From: Owenweeksia sp.
Lineage (GTDB): Bacteria; Bacteroidota; Bacteroidia; Flavobacteriales; Schleiferiaceae
Length of the DNA stretch: 44,860 nt
Reading direction: 5' to 3'
Assembly: GCA_028277105.1 (NCBI GenBank)
Contig: JANQHO010000114.1
Span: 1 to 44,860 of the forward strand
Of this stretch, positions 1 to 7,967 are shown in pieces. The notes below the pieces were generated by a model, which worked only from the letters and a program-made list of their open reading frames with translations, did not search any database and had not been told where the DNA came from. Both the position numbers and the translations under genes were made by a program. The number at the start of each line of letters is the position of its first letter. Position 1 is the stretch's first letter.

Positions 1-291
1 CAGGCCATCGAGTCGGCCGAACTGCTGTCTATCTCATTTGCCGACCTGAATGACTTGTATCAGAATTCTAAAATTGGTGTGAATATAGGAAGGATAGCAG
101 CAGAATCTCTTTTCATTCACAAACAGTTGCAACAGATAGATCTATTGATGCTAACGGCTGAAGAAAGATATTTAAAGCTTTTAAAACGTCAACCCGAAAT
201 TGTGCAGCGAACCCCCCAAAAGCATATTGCCTCTTATTTGGGTATTACCCCTGAAAGTTTTAGCCGCATCAGGAAAAAAATCACCCTTTAG
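1..291 (+). CDS. Crp/Fnr family transcriptional regulator, C-terminal part (5' truncated by window edge)
   Basis: The reading frame is open from the first base, so this is the last 96 residues of a longer protein. The visible part holds the dimer-helix region followed by a helix-turn-helix ending [20 protein letters not shown], the usual C-terminal recognition motif of Bacteroidota Crp/Fnr-type regulators. The cyclic-nucleotide-binding-like N-terminal domain lies outside the window. An internal TTG at 55 is not a credible start because the homologous frame continues upstream of it. It acts as a cytosolic DNA-binding regulator. The next gene, a membrane protease, follows 77 bp downstream and could be a target, but that is inference. 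Confidence 0.8.
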   Translation, partial: QAIESAELLSISFADLNDLYQNSKIGVNIGRIAAESLFIHKQLQQIDLLMLTAEERYLKLLKRQPEIVQRTPQKHIASYLGITPESFSRIRKKITL

Positions 292-368
292 GGTTTTCTT
301 ATCCTACATCAAGTTTTTTGGCGTCTCCTTATGTCACTTTTGCACCGTATAATGCAAAATCATTACAA

Positions 369-1067
369 ATGAGAATTATCCTCCCCATTGCTTTTGCGGC
401 AGTATTCACCTTAATTATCTTATTTCTGGCGGGATATGCCCACAAAACAAGTATTGCAATCAGTACTAATGCGTATATAAATTTTCAGTTCAGCTACCAA
501 TTACTGTTGTTGGGAGTTGCTGTACTCTCAATGATCAGCTCCTATTGCTTCAACCCGGAAAGTTTTAAGAGCATAATGTCCTTCGGAAATATTTCGGCAG
601 TTGGAGAAGAGCTAAAAATATTCGGGATCAAAAAAGGAGATAGCTGGTTGAAAACTGGCATCTCGCTATCTGTTTTTATTAGTATTGTCACCGGAGTTTT
701 TATGTATTTTCAACTAAAAGGACAGCCCATTGATTATAGCTTGCTAAAAACCGGGCTACTTTGGATTGTCTTATTCTCGTTAACCAATTCTTTTTCAGAA
801 GAAATGATATATAGAATAGGAATAAATGGTCCACTATACGGGCTTCTTCCGCCAAACAAAATATTCCTGATTTCCGCTATTGTGTTTGGTCTGGCACATT
901 ATGGAGGAATGCCAAACGGCATTATTGGTATAGCGCTGGCAGGCATTCTGGGTTATGTTTTGAGCAAGTCTGTTCACGAGACCAACGGGATATTCTGGGC
1001 CTGGTTCATTCACTTTTTGCAGGATGTGATCATAATCAGTTCATTGTTCCTCATACAAAGTTCGTAG
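369..1067 (+). CDS. CPBP family intramembrane metalloprotease
   Basis: This is a 232-residue multi-spanning membrane protein of the CPBP (CAAX protease/bacteriocin-processing, Abi) family. All three family motifs are visible: SEEMIYR with the paired glutamates near residues 144-145 and arginine 149, FGLAHYGG with histidine near 177, and WFIHFLQD with histidine near 215. These residues form the zinc or catalytic site inside the membrane in characterised members. I chose the ATG at 369 because the first membrane helix begins at once; a TTG at 318 would add 17 hydrophilic residues. The substrate is unknown; the family processes prenylated proteins or peptides or gives self-immunity. The cupin gene follows after 23 bp and may be co-transcribed. 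Confidence 0.85.
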   Translation: MRIILPIAFAAVFTLIILFLAGYAHKTSIAISTNAYINFQFSYQLLLLGVAVLSMISSYCFNPESFKSIMSFGNISAVGEELKIFGIKKGDSWLKTGISLSVFISIVTGVFMYFQLKGQPIDYSLLKTGLLWIVLFSLTNSFSEEMIYRIGINGPLYGLLPPNKIFLISAIVFGLAHYGGMPNGIIGIALAGILGYVLSKSVHETNGIFWAWFIHFLQDVIIISSLFLIQSS

Positions 1068-1090
1068 CAAAGAACACCAAAAAATACCGG

Positions 1091-1474
1091 ATGAAAAGAA
1101 ATTATTTTGGACTGAGATTTATAGCCACAGGAAATGAGACCGGTGGCAAGTACTTCTTGAGTGAAACTACAATTCCGGCTGGAGATCCTGGCCCTCCAAT
1201 GCATACTCACTCAAAGGAAGATGAGAGTTTTTATCTGAAAAGCGGGCAACTGCTGTTCCATGTGAATGGAAAAGAAATCGAACTGAAGGAAGGTGAATTT
1301 CTAAACATTGAAAAAGGAGAAAGGCACAGCTGGAAGAACGACTCGAATACCGATGCAGAATTGATCGTAATATTTGCTCCCGCTGGAATTGAGAAGATGT
1401 TTGTGGAACTCGATGAAGATATGGCTGGAATTAAAGAAATCGGCTTGAAATATGGAACTGATTTTGAAATTTGA
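1091..1474 (+). CDS. Cupin domain-containing protein
   Basis: This 127-residue protein is one small cupin beta-barrel. The first cupin motif is visible as GPPMHTHSKEDESFYLKSG, with two histidines and a glutamate as metal ligands, and the second as GEFLNIEKGERHSW with the last histidine ligand. Such stand-alone cupins bind a metal and either catalyse small-molecule reactions (isomerase, dioxygenase) or sense ligands; the sequence does not tell which. It has no signal peptide and should be cytosolic. It lies 23 bp after the CPBP protease gene and about 90 bp before an AraC regulator, so the three may form one unit. Confidence 0.85.
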   Translation: MKRNYFGLRFIATGNETGGKYFLSETTIPAGDPGPPMHTHSKEDESFYLKSGQLLFHVNGKEIELKEGEFLNIEKGERHSWKNDSNTDAELIVIFAPAGIEKMFVELDEDMAGIKEIGLKYGTDFEI

Positions 1475-1565
1475 AAAGCAAGCCTGCACATGACGAGATA
1501 TATAAATCACGGTGACTTTCAGGATGATATCCCTTGCTTACCAGACCTTAGAGAACATTAACAAG

Positions 1566-2360
1566 ATGAACTACAGCATACTTAATAAAGGAGAATATTT
1601 AGGAATGGCTTTTCAATCCTACGAAACCGATCATCTGTTAGTTAAAAGTACCATTCATCAAAGATCAGAATCTGAATTTCATTCGCATCGCAACGCCTAT
1701 TTGAGTATTTTACTCAGCGGCACTTACTCGGAAATATCGAAAAATAATGAAAACAGAATTTATCCGGGTAACATCATCTTCCGGTCTGCTGAATACATCC
1801 ACAAAAACACTTTTGATACCAACGAGACGAAATGTTTTAACGTAGAGTTTCATTCTGAGTGGTTTGCCAAATATGATCTGAATCACAGAAAAAACAATCC
1901 GAGAATTCATTATATCAGTAACTATCCTTTTCTATTCCAATTATTGATCGATTTCTTGAAGTATAACATGATTGACTTTACAGAGGATCTGTTATTGGAT
2001 TTCATCAATCAATATCAGAAAGATACTATTCCCTTAAGAAATCCCTGGCTACAAAAATTGATTCATATTCTCAACAATGAGATAGATGATGTACACTCTC
2101 TAAAATCTCTTTCGGAACGCGTATTTGTACACCAAAATTATATGTGCCGTGTTTTCAAAGAAAAAATAGGTATTTCGATAGGGCAATATCAGATAGAAAG
2201 GAAACTTCATTATGCCACAAAAAAACTCTTTTGCGAAAGGAGGAACATCGCAGCAATTGGCCTTGAATGCGGATTTTTTGATGAATCGCATTTTATAAGG
2301 ACGTTTAAAGCTCATTACGGTATTACACCCTATCAATTCAGGCTTTTGCTAAATAGTTAA
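1566..2360 (+). CDS. AraC family transcriptional regulator
   Basis: This regulator of about 264 residues has an N-terminal cupin-like sensor segment (FHSHRNAYLSILLSGTYSE) and a C-terminal pair of helix-turn-helix motifs. The second ends with the diagnostic AraC signature GFFDESHFIRTFKAHYGITP. It should bind DNA in the cytosol in response to a small ligand. The start is uncertain: in-frame GTG at 1512, ATG at 1524 and ATG at 1566 are possible. I prefer 1566 because the sensor domain begins just after it, and no strong ribosome binding site separates them. The neighbouring cupin and CPBP genes are plausible targets, but no operator was recognised. Confidence 0.85.
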   Translation: MNYSILNKGEYLGMAFQSYETDHLLVKSTIHQRSESEFHSHRNAYLSILLSGTYSEISKNNENRIYPGNIIFRSAEYIHKNTFDTNETKCFNVEFHSEWFAKYDLNHRKNNPRIHYISNYPFLFQLLIDFLKYNMIDFTEDLLLDFINQYQKDTIPLRNPWLQKLIHILNNEIDDVHSLKSLSERVFVHQNYMCRVFKEKIGISIGQYQIERKLHYATKKLFCERRNIAAIGLECGFFDESHFIRTFKAHYGITPYQFRLLLNS

Positions 2361-2421
2361 TCTGATACAATTTTGCTTATAGAGGAATTTTTTCTTTTGT
2401 GAAAAATGAAAAAATACACCT

Positions 2422-3312
2422 ATGCGGAAAGCAGCAAACCTTTCTCAATCGTCATACCGTTTTTCAACACCCATTAGGGTACTGATCGTTTTAGTTGTTA
2501 TAGTATTGGCCGTGTTAACGGCTTTAGGAGTATTGCCACTCGCGAGTTTGATGGGAGTGAATCTGGCTCATCTGCAGGGAACAAGCTTCCAGCCCTCTTT
2601 AAAAACAATGGCAATCGTTATAATTTACTCGGCATCACAATTCCTGCTGGTCTGGCTAGCCATGCATTTTCTTCATCGCAGGAAATTTTCGTCACTCGGA
2701 TTCAAGCTTTCCTTCTGGAAGCCATTTTTAAAAGGTTCTGCTATCGGAATAGGAATGGTCATCACTGAAATTTTCATTGACAGTATGATTGGCGGAGATG
2801 TCAGTCTCACCTGGGCCGTTCCCTCAGAAGTACCCGCCATATCTGTAATTGGTCATTTCCTGCTATGGATGATTTTTCTGCTTACTCTAAATTCTTTAAA
2901 AGAAGAACTGGTTTTTCGGGCCTACCCAATAGAGCTCTTCAATGATCATCCACGCGCAAATATATGGGTCGTTTTATCGGTTTCCATGATCTTTGCAGCC
3001 GTACATCATATTATTGAGCCATTCAGCCTTTCTGCATTTCTTTCCCGCTTCTCTTTAGCACTTGTTTTTGCCTATGCCTATTACCGCTGGCGATCCATCT
3101 GGCTGATAGTTGGTATACACAACGGAACGAATTTTATCGGTTTTTTGCTGGGAGGTCAATGGAAAACTGGCGGATTGTTCAATCTTCACTATAGCTCACC
3201 ATCCTCAGAGGTAATAATTATTGTAAATCTGACAGTAAACCTGCTTGCTTTAGCACTGATACATTTCGCTTGGAAAAGAAGTTCAGCAAAAGAACAAACA
3301 GCTAGCATTTAA
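2422..3312 (+). CDS. CPBP family intramembrane metalloprotease (second copy)
   Basis: This 296-residue protein has about eight hydrophobic segments and the three CPBP motifs: KEELVFRAYPIELF with paired glutamates at 161-162 and arginine 166, FAAVHHIIEP near residue 195, and VGIHNGTNFIGF near residue 233. It belongs to the same broad family as the gene at 369-1067 but is longer and clearly divergent, so it is not a recent duplicate. It should be an integral membrane endopeptidase; its substrate is unknown. An AraC regulator ends 61 bp upstream. Two membrane proteases of one family within 2 kb is notable for an accessory region. Confidence 0.85.
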   Translation: MRKAANLSQSSYRFSTPIRVLIVLVVIVLAVLTALGVLPLASLMGVNLAHLQGTSFQPSLKTMAIVIIYSASQFLLVWLAMHFLHRRKFSSLGFKLSFWKPFLKGSAIGIGMVITEIFIDSMIGGDVSLTWAVPSEVPAISVIGHFLLWMIFLLTLNSLKEELVFRAYPIELFNDHPRANIWVVLSVSMIFAAVHHIIEPFSLSAFLSRFSLALVFAYAYYRWRSIWLIVGIHNGTNFIGFLLGGQWKTGGLFNLHYSSPSSEVIIIVNLTVNLLALALIHFAWKRSSAKEQTASI

Positions 3313-3372
3313 CCATATATAAAAGAAGACATTCTGGTAATAAATTCAACGGTTGCCAGACTGTATGACTTG

Positions 3373-3400
3373 CTAATTCGCTATCTTTAAAACTCGAAAA
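3373..3400 (+). repeat. 28-bp direct repeat, copy 1
   Basis: These 28 bases recur exactly at 4469-4496, same orientation, 1096 bp apart. The copy lies upstream of the short-chain dehydrogenase gene. Its middle contains TATCTTTA, one base from the Bacteroidota -7 box TAnnTTTG, but no TTG sits at the right distance in both copies. A small hairpin (ACTCG / CGAGT around an A-rich loop, 3392-3406) overlaps its right end and is absent from the other copy. Confidence 0.8.
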
Positions 3401-3506
3401 ACGAGTACTTTAAACTAGCTTTTACCAGCATCCCGCCAAGGCTATTTGCCATAGCCACGTGGTCCTAGTGCGAAGTAACCCAACTGTGTTATTCTAACTT
3501 AAAATT

Positions 3507-4376
3507 ATGTTTGAGAGTATTGGAAAGAAAAACATACGTGGCAAGATTGCTATCGTTACCGGAGCGGGTTCTGGGATTGGTAGAACAATATCTGAATATA
3601 TGGCCGTAAGGGGAGCAGTAGTTGTAGTGACTGATATCAACCTACAATCAGCCAATGAAACACTACATCAGGTCAAAGAGAAGGGAGGTGAAGGCATTGC
3701 CCTTCACACAGATGTTTGCGATGCTGCTGCAGTAGCCGAAATGATATCTGCTACATACAATTCATACGGCCGTATCGATTACATTTTTAACAATGCAGGA
3801 TTGGCTCTAAATGGAGAATTTAAAGATATGACATTAGAGCATTGGCAGATGATGATGGATGTAAATTTCTGGGGAGTTGTATATGGCTGCAAATCGGTAT
3901 ACCCAGTCATGATAAAACAGGGCAAAGGTCATATTGTAAATGTTGCTTCTTTTGCTGGTCTTATGCCTGGAGGGCTTATGACAAGTTATAGCGCTTCAAA
4001 ACATGCAACCGTTGGATTTACACTTAACCTGCGGTCTGAAGCGAAGCAATATGGGATAAGAGTTACTGCCCTTTGTCCAGGATATATAGAAACACCTATG
4101 CACGAAAACGCCATAAACGTAACTGATTATGTTATAGAGCATGACATAAAATACAGGCGACAAAAACACAATTATCCAACACCTGAAGATTGCATTAATC
4201 ATATGATGAAGGGAGTTCTAAAAAACAAGGCTATAGTTGTATCGCCCCGCAAACAAATTCCGTTTTGGTGGTTGTACCGTTTGTTTCCGGCTTCTCTTCC
4301 TTGGATATGGTCTAAAATTATCCGAAGAATTAAGAACCGGCATTCAAACGAACGCCAAAAGAAATATGTAAAATAA
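3507..4376 (+). CDS. SDR family NAD(P)-dependent oxidoreductase
   Basis: This 289-residue protein is a classical short-chain dehydrogenase/reductase. The cofactor motif VTGAGSGIGR lies near residues 18-27, the NNAG motif near residue 95, and the catalytic residues Ser148, Tyr161 and Lys165 (YSASKH) are all present. An acidic residue at the end of beta-2 (VVTDIN) suggests NAD rather than NADP, but this is only an indication. The C-terminal tail is basic (IIRRIKNRHSNERQKK), following a tryptophan-rich stretch that may touch the membrane. The substrate is unknown. The gene is alone between two copies of a 28-bp direct repeat and may be part of a small transferred unit. Confidence 0.88.
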   Translation: MFESIGKKNIRGKIAIVTGAGSGIGRTISEYMAVRGAVVVVTDINLQSANETLHQVKEKGGEGIALHTDVCDAAAVAEMISATYNSYGRIDYIFNNAGLALNGEFKDMTLEHWQMMMDVNFWGVVYGCKSVYPVMIKQGKGHIVNVASFAGLMPGGLMTSYSASKHATVGFTLNLRSEAKQYGIRVTALCPGYIETPMHENAINVTDYVIEHDIKYRRQKHNYPTPEDCINHMMKGVLKNKAIVVSPRKQIPFWWLYRLFPASLPWIWSKIIRRIKNRHSNERQKKYVK

Positions 4377-4378
4377 TA

Positions 4379-4624
4379 ATGAAGGGGTTCAAACTTTTGA
4401 TGTACTTCTTAAACAAGAATATGGAAAAACGCTTTTCAGAAAAACAGTTAGATCACCTGGTAGGCCTACTAATTCGCTATCTTTAAAACTCGAAAACAAT
4501 TACATAAAAAAGCCCTTCGCAACTGCCTGGTCATTGCGAATCTGGCACCTATTAATAATCCCTGGTTTGTGCTGGTAAGACCACTTGCCGGAACAGCAGG
4601 ATTTATGGCAACAAAAAAACAGAA
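4379..4624 (+). pseudogene. Possible decayed gene remnant upstream of the epimerase gene
   Basis: Between two good genes lie two protein-like but broken frames. The first runs from ATG 4379 to a stop at 4486 (35 codons, ending HLVGLLIRYL). The second, in another frame, runs from about 4512 into the next gene and contains NPWFVLVRPLAGTAGF. Neither matches a family I recognise. The shift in frame and lack of starts suggest a degraded gene rather than two peptides, but random open frames cannot be excluded. Confidence 0.3.
4469..4496 (+). repeat. 28-bp direct repeat, copy 2
   Basis: This is identical over 28 bases to 3373-3400 and has the same orientation. The bases on both sides of the two copies differ, so the identity is confined to this block. 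It lies 128 bp before the epimerase gene; the first copy lies 106 bp before the SDR gene. It may be a shared regulatory site or the mark of a recombination event. Confidence 0.8.
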
Positions 4625-5584
4625 ATGCAAACAATAATTGGATCTGGCGGAGTAATAGGAATCGAATTGGCTAAAGCCTTGAAAAAATATACAACAGATA
4701 TCAGGTTAGTTAGCAGGAGACCTGAAAGGGTAAACGACACCGACCAGCTTTTTCCAGCAGACGTCACCCAAAAAGATGAATTGGAAAAAGCAGTTAAAAA
4801 TTCAGAAGTTGTATACGTAACCGTTGGTTTTCCATACAGTTATAAGGTATGGAACGAAAAGTGGCCCAGATTCATAAAAGACCTGATCTCCGTTTGCAAA
4901 GCGGAAAATTGCAAATTGGTTTTCTTCGACAATATTTACATGTACGATAAAGATCATTTAAATGGGATGACAGAAGAAACGCCCATCAATCCACCGAGTA
5001 AAAAAGGACAAATCAGAGCCAAGATCGCTCAAATGATCACAGATGAAATTGAGGCGGGAAAACTCAAAGCACTAATTGCGCGTTCTGCAGATTTTTACGG
5101 CCCTTCAATTAAGAACAATAGTATCCTGACAGAAATCGTTTTTAACCCTTTAAGCAAAGGGAAAACGGCTAATTGGCTGGGGAAAGATAGCTGTAAACAC
5201 TCTTTTACCTATACTATTGACGCTGGGTGGGCAACTGCTTTGTTGGGGAATACCGATTCCGCCTATGGCCAAATCTGGCATCTCCCTACGGCCTCCGATC
5301 CCCTGACCGGGAAACAATGGGTTGAAAAAATTGCCCGGGGATTAAACGTGAAACCAAAATATCAGGTGCTGCCAAAATTCCTTATCCGAATAATCGGGCT
5401 ATTTGTACCAATTATGCGGGAAATTGTGAAAATGGTTTATCAATACGACAGGGACTATGTGTTTGACAGTGGGAAATTTGAAAAGGAATTTTCTTTTGAG
5501 CCCACCTCTTATGCCAAAGGAATTGATTCAATTATTGAAGCTGATTACAAAAAACTACTACCTGATAATATAGAGCCACAATAG
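4625..5584 (+). CDS. NAD-dependent epimerase/dehydratase family protein (atypical SDR)
   Basis: This 319-residue protein has a Rossmann fold of the extended/atypical SDR type. The N-terminal cofactor loop reads IIGSGGVIG, in place of the common TGATGFIG, and an arginine-rich stretch after beta-2 (LVSRRPERV) suggests NADP binding. Further on there are segments typical of nucleoside-diphosphate-sugar epimerase-like proteins (VFFDNIYMYDK, ARSADFYGPS). The usual YxxxK catalytic pair is not clear: the tyrosine of MYDK is present but the lysine spacing is off, so the reaction cannot be named. The start ATG is the first after the remnant region. A perfect 7-bp hairpin lies 17 bp past the stop, so it is probably transcribed alone. 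Confidence 0.8.
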   Translation: MQTIIGSGGVIGIELAKALKKYTTDIRLVSRRPERVNDTDQLFPADVTQKDELEKAVKNSEVVYVTVGFPYSYKVWNEKWPRFIKDLISVCKAENCKLVFFDNIYMYDKDHLNGMTEETPINPPSKKGQIRAKIAQMITDEIEAGKLKALIARSADFYGPSIKNNSILTEIVFNPLSKGKTANWLGKDSCKHSFTYTIDAGWATALLGNTDSAYGQIWHLPTASDPLTGKQWVEKIARGLNVKPKYQVLPKFLIRIIGLFVPIMREIVKMVYQYDRDYVFDSGKFEKEFSFEPTSYAKGIDSIIEADYKKLLPDNIEPQ

Positions 5585-5600
5585 CGGATAACTGTAAACA

Positions 5601-5621
5601 AGTCAGGGCACTGTCCTGACT
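5601..5621 (+). terminator. Hairpin after the epimerase gene, likely terminator
   Basis: AGTCAGG and CCTGACT form a perfect 7-bp stem around a 7-base loop, 17 bp after the stop codon. The sequence after it is only moderately T-rich, so termination is likely but not certain. Confidence 0.5.
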
Positions 5622-5703
5622 ATCTTACTTACTCTATACCAGGCAGCTAGGCCACAGAGATCAATACAACAAAACTCAAAATATACAGATAAAGACTCTT
5701 ATC

Positions 5704-6000
5704 ATGCTCATTATCTCCAAAAAATATGATCTGGTACTAAAATGGAAACATCTCCTCCTGGGAGCTCTTTTCATTTTTATAGACCTGATGATATACATTT
5801 TTATCGGGCTGATATTGATGAATTATGAGGATTTTTACGATGAAAGCGAAGGGGAATACTGGACCTGGGCCAGCATGACCTCATTGGAAAAAGCCGCATA
5901 CCTGGGGCTTCATATTTGGTATTTGATAAACCTGGTTGTGATCGGCTATTTGATCTATCAACTGATAAAAAGAATAAAAAAGCATACAGGTCAACAATAG
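5704..6000 (+). CDS. Small membrane protein of unknown function
   Basis: I do not recognise this 98-residue protein. It has a short basic N-terminus, a long hydrophobic helix (about residues 16-39), an acidic loop rich in D, E and Y (EDFYDESEGEYW), a second helix (about 66-86) and a lysine-rich end. Two membrane helices with the acidic loop between them would place the loop outside if the positive-inside rule holds. It begins a run of three small membrane proteins (to 7115) that show no likeness to each other. No regulatory signal was identified. Confidence 0.6.
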   Translation: MLIISKKYDLVLKWKHLLLGALFIFIDLMIYIFIGLILMNYEDFYDESEGEYWTWASMTSLEKAAYLGLHIWYLINLVVIGYLIYQLIKRIKKHTGQQ

Positions 6001-6039
6001 TTGAATGTTGGCCATTATGCGTAACCTGTGTTACTTAAA

Positions 6040-6645
6040 ATGAGATTTTTTGTTTTCCTACTCCTTTTCTATGGTGCTATCTCCAATACATTAGCTGGGG
6101 GATTACATACATGGAGTCAAAAAACTCCGTATGGGAATGAAATCTGGTACGAAAGTGCTCATCCAAAATCCTGGAATTACATTTTGTGCAAACAAAAGGT
6201 AAACACAAATGATTTCGCTGACAGGGACAATGCTAAAGAGATCGAGAAATGGTATTTCTACAGAAAAAAAATAATTGGGACCTTAAACGATGGAGCCAAT
6301 GCGGGTTTTTTTGTGTTTGATGAACTCAACTGTCAAGCCTCTTACTTTCAGAAAGAGGAAAATTTTATTGATTATCTCAAAGAAAATAACCTGGAACCCT
6401 TAATATGGACAAGATGGTATGATTCCTATTACGGTGGTTGGTTATACACCAATGTGAATGGAACATTTCAACATGTATGGAACCTGATATTCGGGATAAT
6501 ATTAGCGCCTCTATTGCTCTGGTTCCTGTTTAAATTGATCCGGTCCAAATTTGATTTTAAGCTCATACGAAACAAGCTGTTTATAGTTTTGATCCTTATT
6601 TTGATCACTACATTATTTCTTGATATTTATCCAGAAAGCTTTTGA
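6040..6645 (+). CDS. Exported/membrane protein of unknown function
   Basis: This 201-residue protein starts at ATG 6040 with a clear signal-like segment (MRFFVFLLLFYGAISNTLAG). A GTG at 6028 is less likely because it would put extra residues before the signal. The middle, about 120 residues, is rich in W and Y with two cysteines (ILCKQK, ELNCQAS). The C-terminal 60 residues contain two hydrophobic helices separated by basic residues. The likely shape is an extracytoplasmic domain anchored by C-terminal helices. I recognise no family. The gene is flanked by a 13-bp near-perfect inverted repeat (6011-6023 and 6664-6676). Confidence 0.6.
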   Translation: MRFFVFLLLFYGAISNTLAGGLHTWSQKTPYGNEIWYESAHPKSWNYILCKQKVNTNDFADRDNAKEIEKWYFYRKKIIGTLNDGANAGFFVFDELNCQASYFQKEENFIDYLKENNLEPLIWTRWYDSYYGGWLYTNVNGTFQHVWNLIFGIILAPLLLWFLFKLIRSKFDFKLIRNKLFIVLILILITTLFLDIYPESF

Positions 6646-6758
6646 CAGTAAAAACACCGCAACTACGCATTATGGCATAGATGGATGATAAAATCCCCAG
6701 AAAACCTCTATATAAGAAACCGCTGTAGCGAGCAGAAAAGCAAAAAACTGAAAAAATA

Positions 6759-7115
6759 ATGACCGAGATAAATAACTCCATTCAATTATCAGGCATAATG
6801 GGGCCCGTTCTGATAGCGCTTTCGGTATCAGAGTACCTGAATTATAAAATATGGCAAAATGTTAATCCTGCGGTAGTTTATTTAAATGGTTTGGTCTTGT
6901 TTATTTTAGGGTTAGTCGCTGTTCAAAGACATAATATTTGGAATTCAGACTGGACTCTAATAATTACAATAATCAGTTGGTTATGCCTGATGCTTGGATT
7001 ATTTCGCATGTTTTTTCCAAAATTTAAACAATTGGGAAGAAACTGGATTTCGAATGCGATTTTGATCGTATTATTTATTTTAGGGTGTTTTCTCACCCAA
7101 AAAGCATATTTCTGA
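6759..7115 (+). CDS. Small four-helix membrane protein of unknown function
   Basis: This protein of 118 residues has four hydrophobic segments with short loops (about residues 10-26, 37-56, 66-87 and 98-117). It has few charged residues and no recognisable motif. The family is unknown to me. It begins with ATG after an A-rich leader, as is usual in Bacteroidota. It is followed by 188 bp of intergenic DNA before a Crp/Fnr regulator. It could be a small membrane partner of a neighbouring gene, but nothing in the sequence shows it. Confidence 0.6.
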   Translation: MTEINNSIQLSGIMGPVLIALSVSEYLNYKIWQNVNPAVVYLNGLVLFILGLVAVQRHNIWNSDWTLIITIISWLCLMLGLFRMFFPKFKQLGRNWISNAILIVLFILGCFLTQKAYF

Positions 7116-7230
7116 AATTGTGGGCCGAATAAGCAAGCACTAAAACAGAACGATTGCCATTTAACCGTAAAACCAGGGGTAGTAAGAAATGAACATTAAC
7201 GATTTAGTGAAAAGAACAAACCCCAAAAAT

Positions 7231-7270
7231 TACTTTGAACTGGCTTCTGCCGATTTGCCGGTATAGCCAC
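7231..7270 (+). repeat. Upstream element shared with 3406-3458
   Basis: Two blocks here match a region upstream of the SDR gene: TACTTTGAACTGGCTTCTGCC against TACTTTAAACTAGCTTTTACC, then TTTGCC followed by ATAGCCAC in both, with different spacing. This copy lies 34 bp before the Crp/Fnr gene at 7304. A shared promoter or operator, or two descendants of one older sequence, would explain it. Confidence 0.45.
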
Positions 7271-7303
7271 CCATCATAGCCGTTTGGCCGTTAATTAATT
7301 CAT

Positions 7304-7894
7304 ATGAACATGAAAGAAAAGATCAAACAAGAACTGCTCAAGTACAACCCTTCTTTTTCAGTTGAAGAAATTGAATTAGGACTTGGATTATTTGAACAAA
7401 AAGAATTCAAAGCCAAGCATTTGGCATCAAAATCAGGAGAAGTTTGTAAATATTTGTTTTATGCTGAAAGTTCTATTACCAGAAGCTATTATTTAGATGC
7501 GGATGGAAAGGAACATACCTTGTGGATGAAACCTGAACAGACCTTCGTAACGGAGTACAAAAGCTTTGTTCATCAGGATAAATCACAATTCAATTTGCAA
7601 TTTTATGAAGACACTCAAGTATTCATGATCTCAAGGGAAAACCTGTTGCACTTATTTCAAGAATCAAAAAACTGGGCGTTGTTTGGATTGTACCTTACCG
7701 AACAAGTACATATTACATTAATAGATGTTTTCGTGAATCTGTTGGCTAACGATGCCACAAAAAATTACCACTATATTGAGTATATGTTTCCCAGGTTTAT
7801 TCAGGTAGCCCCGCTCAAGGATATTGCTTCCATGTTGCAAATATCCCAGGTCAGCCTGTCGAGAATTAGAGCCGGCAAGCAACTTAAAAGCTAA
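7304..7894 (+). CDS. Crp/Fnr family transcriptional regulator
   Basis: This complete regulator of 196 residues has an N-terminal cyclic-nucleotide-binding-like beta-roll (about residues 25-115) and a C-terminal helix-turn-helix, DIASMLQISQVSLSRIRAGK. The beta-roll lacks the arginine-containing phosphate-binding cassette of true cAMP receptors, as in most Bacteroidota members, so the ligand is unknown. No iron-sulfur cysteine cluster is visible. A second in-frame ATG at 7310 could also be used. It lies 73 bp before an exported SRPBCC protein gene, a possible target. It is similar in layout to the truncated regulator at the left edge. Confidence 0.85.
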   Translation: MNMKEKIKQELLKYNPSFSVEEIELGLGLFEQKEFKAKHLASKSGEVCKYLFYAESSITRSYYLDADGKEHTLWMKPEQTFVTEYKSFVHQDKSQFNLQFYEDTQVFMISRENLLHLFQESKNWALFGLYLTEQVHITLIDVFVNLLANDATKNYHYIEYMFPRFIQVAPLKDIASMLQISQVSLSRIRAGKQLKS

Positions 7895-7967
7895 TTTTTT
7901 AACATATGTAAAGCCGATTTTGAGTCGCTATTGGTCTATTTGAAGGCCTCAAAAAATCATTTTCAAA

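Noticed and set aside
3373..3400. The 28-bp repeat as a chromosome dimer (dif) site
   Set aside because: The length fits, but the two arms are not the inverted XerC/XerD halves expected, and two copies so close together would be odd for dif.
7189..7266. 25-codon frame MNINDLVKRTNPKNYFELAS before the Crp/Fnr gene
   Set aside because: It lies inside the shared upstream element, and the matching element at 3406 does not keep the frame, so a peptide is unlikely.
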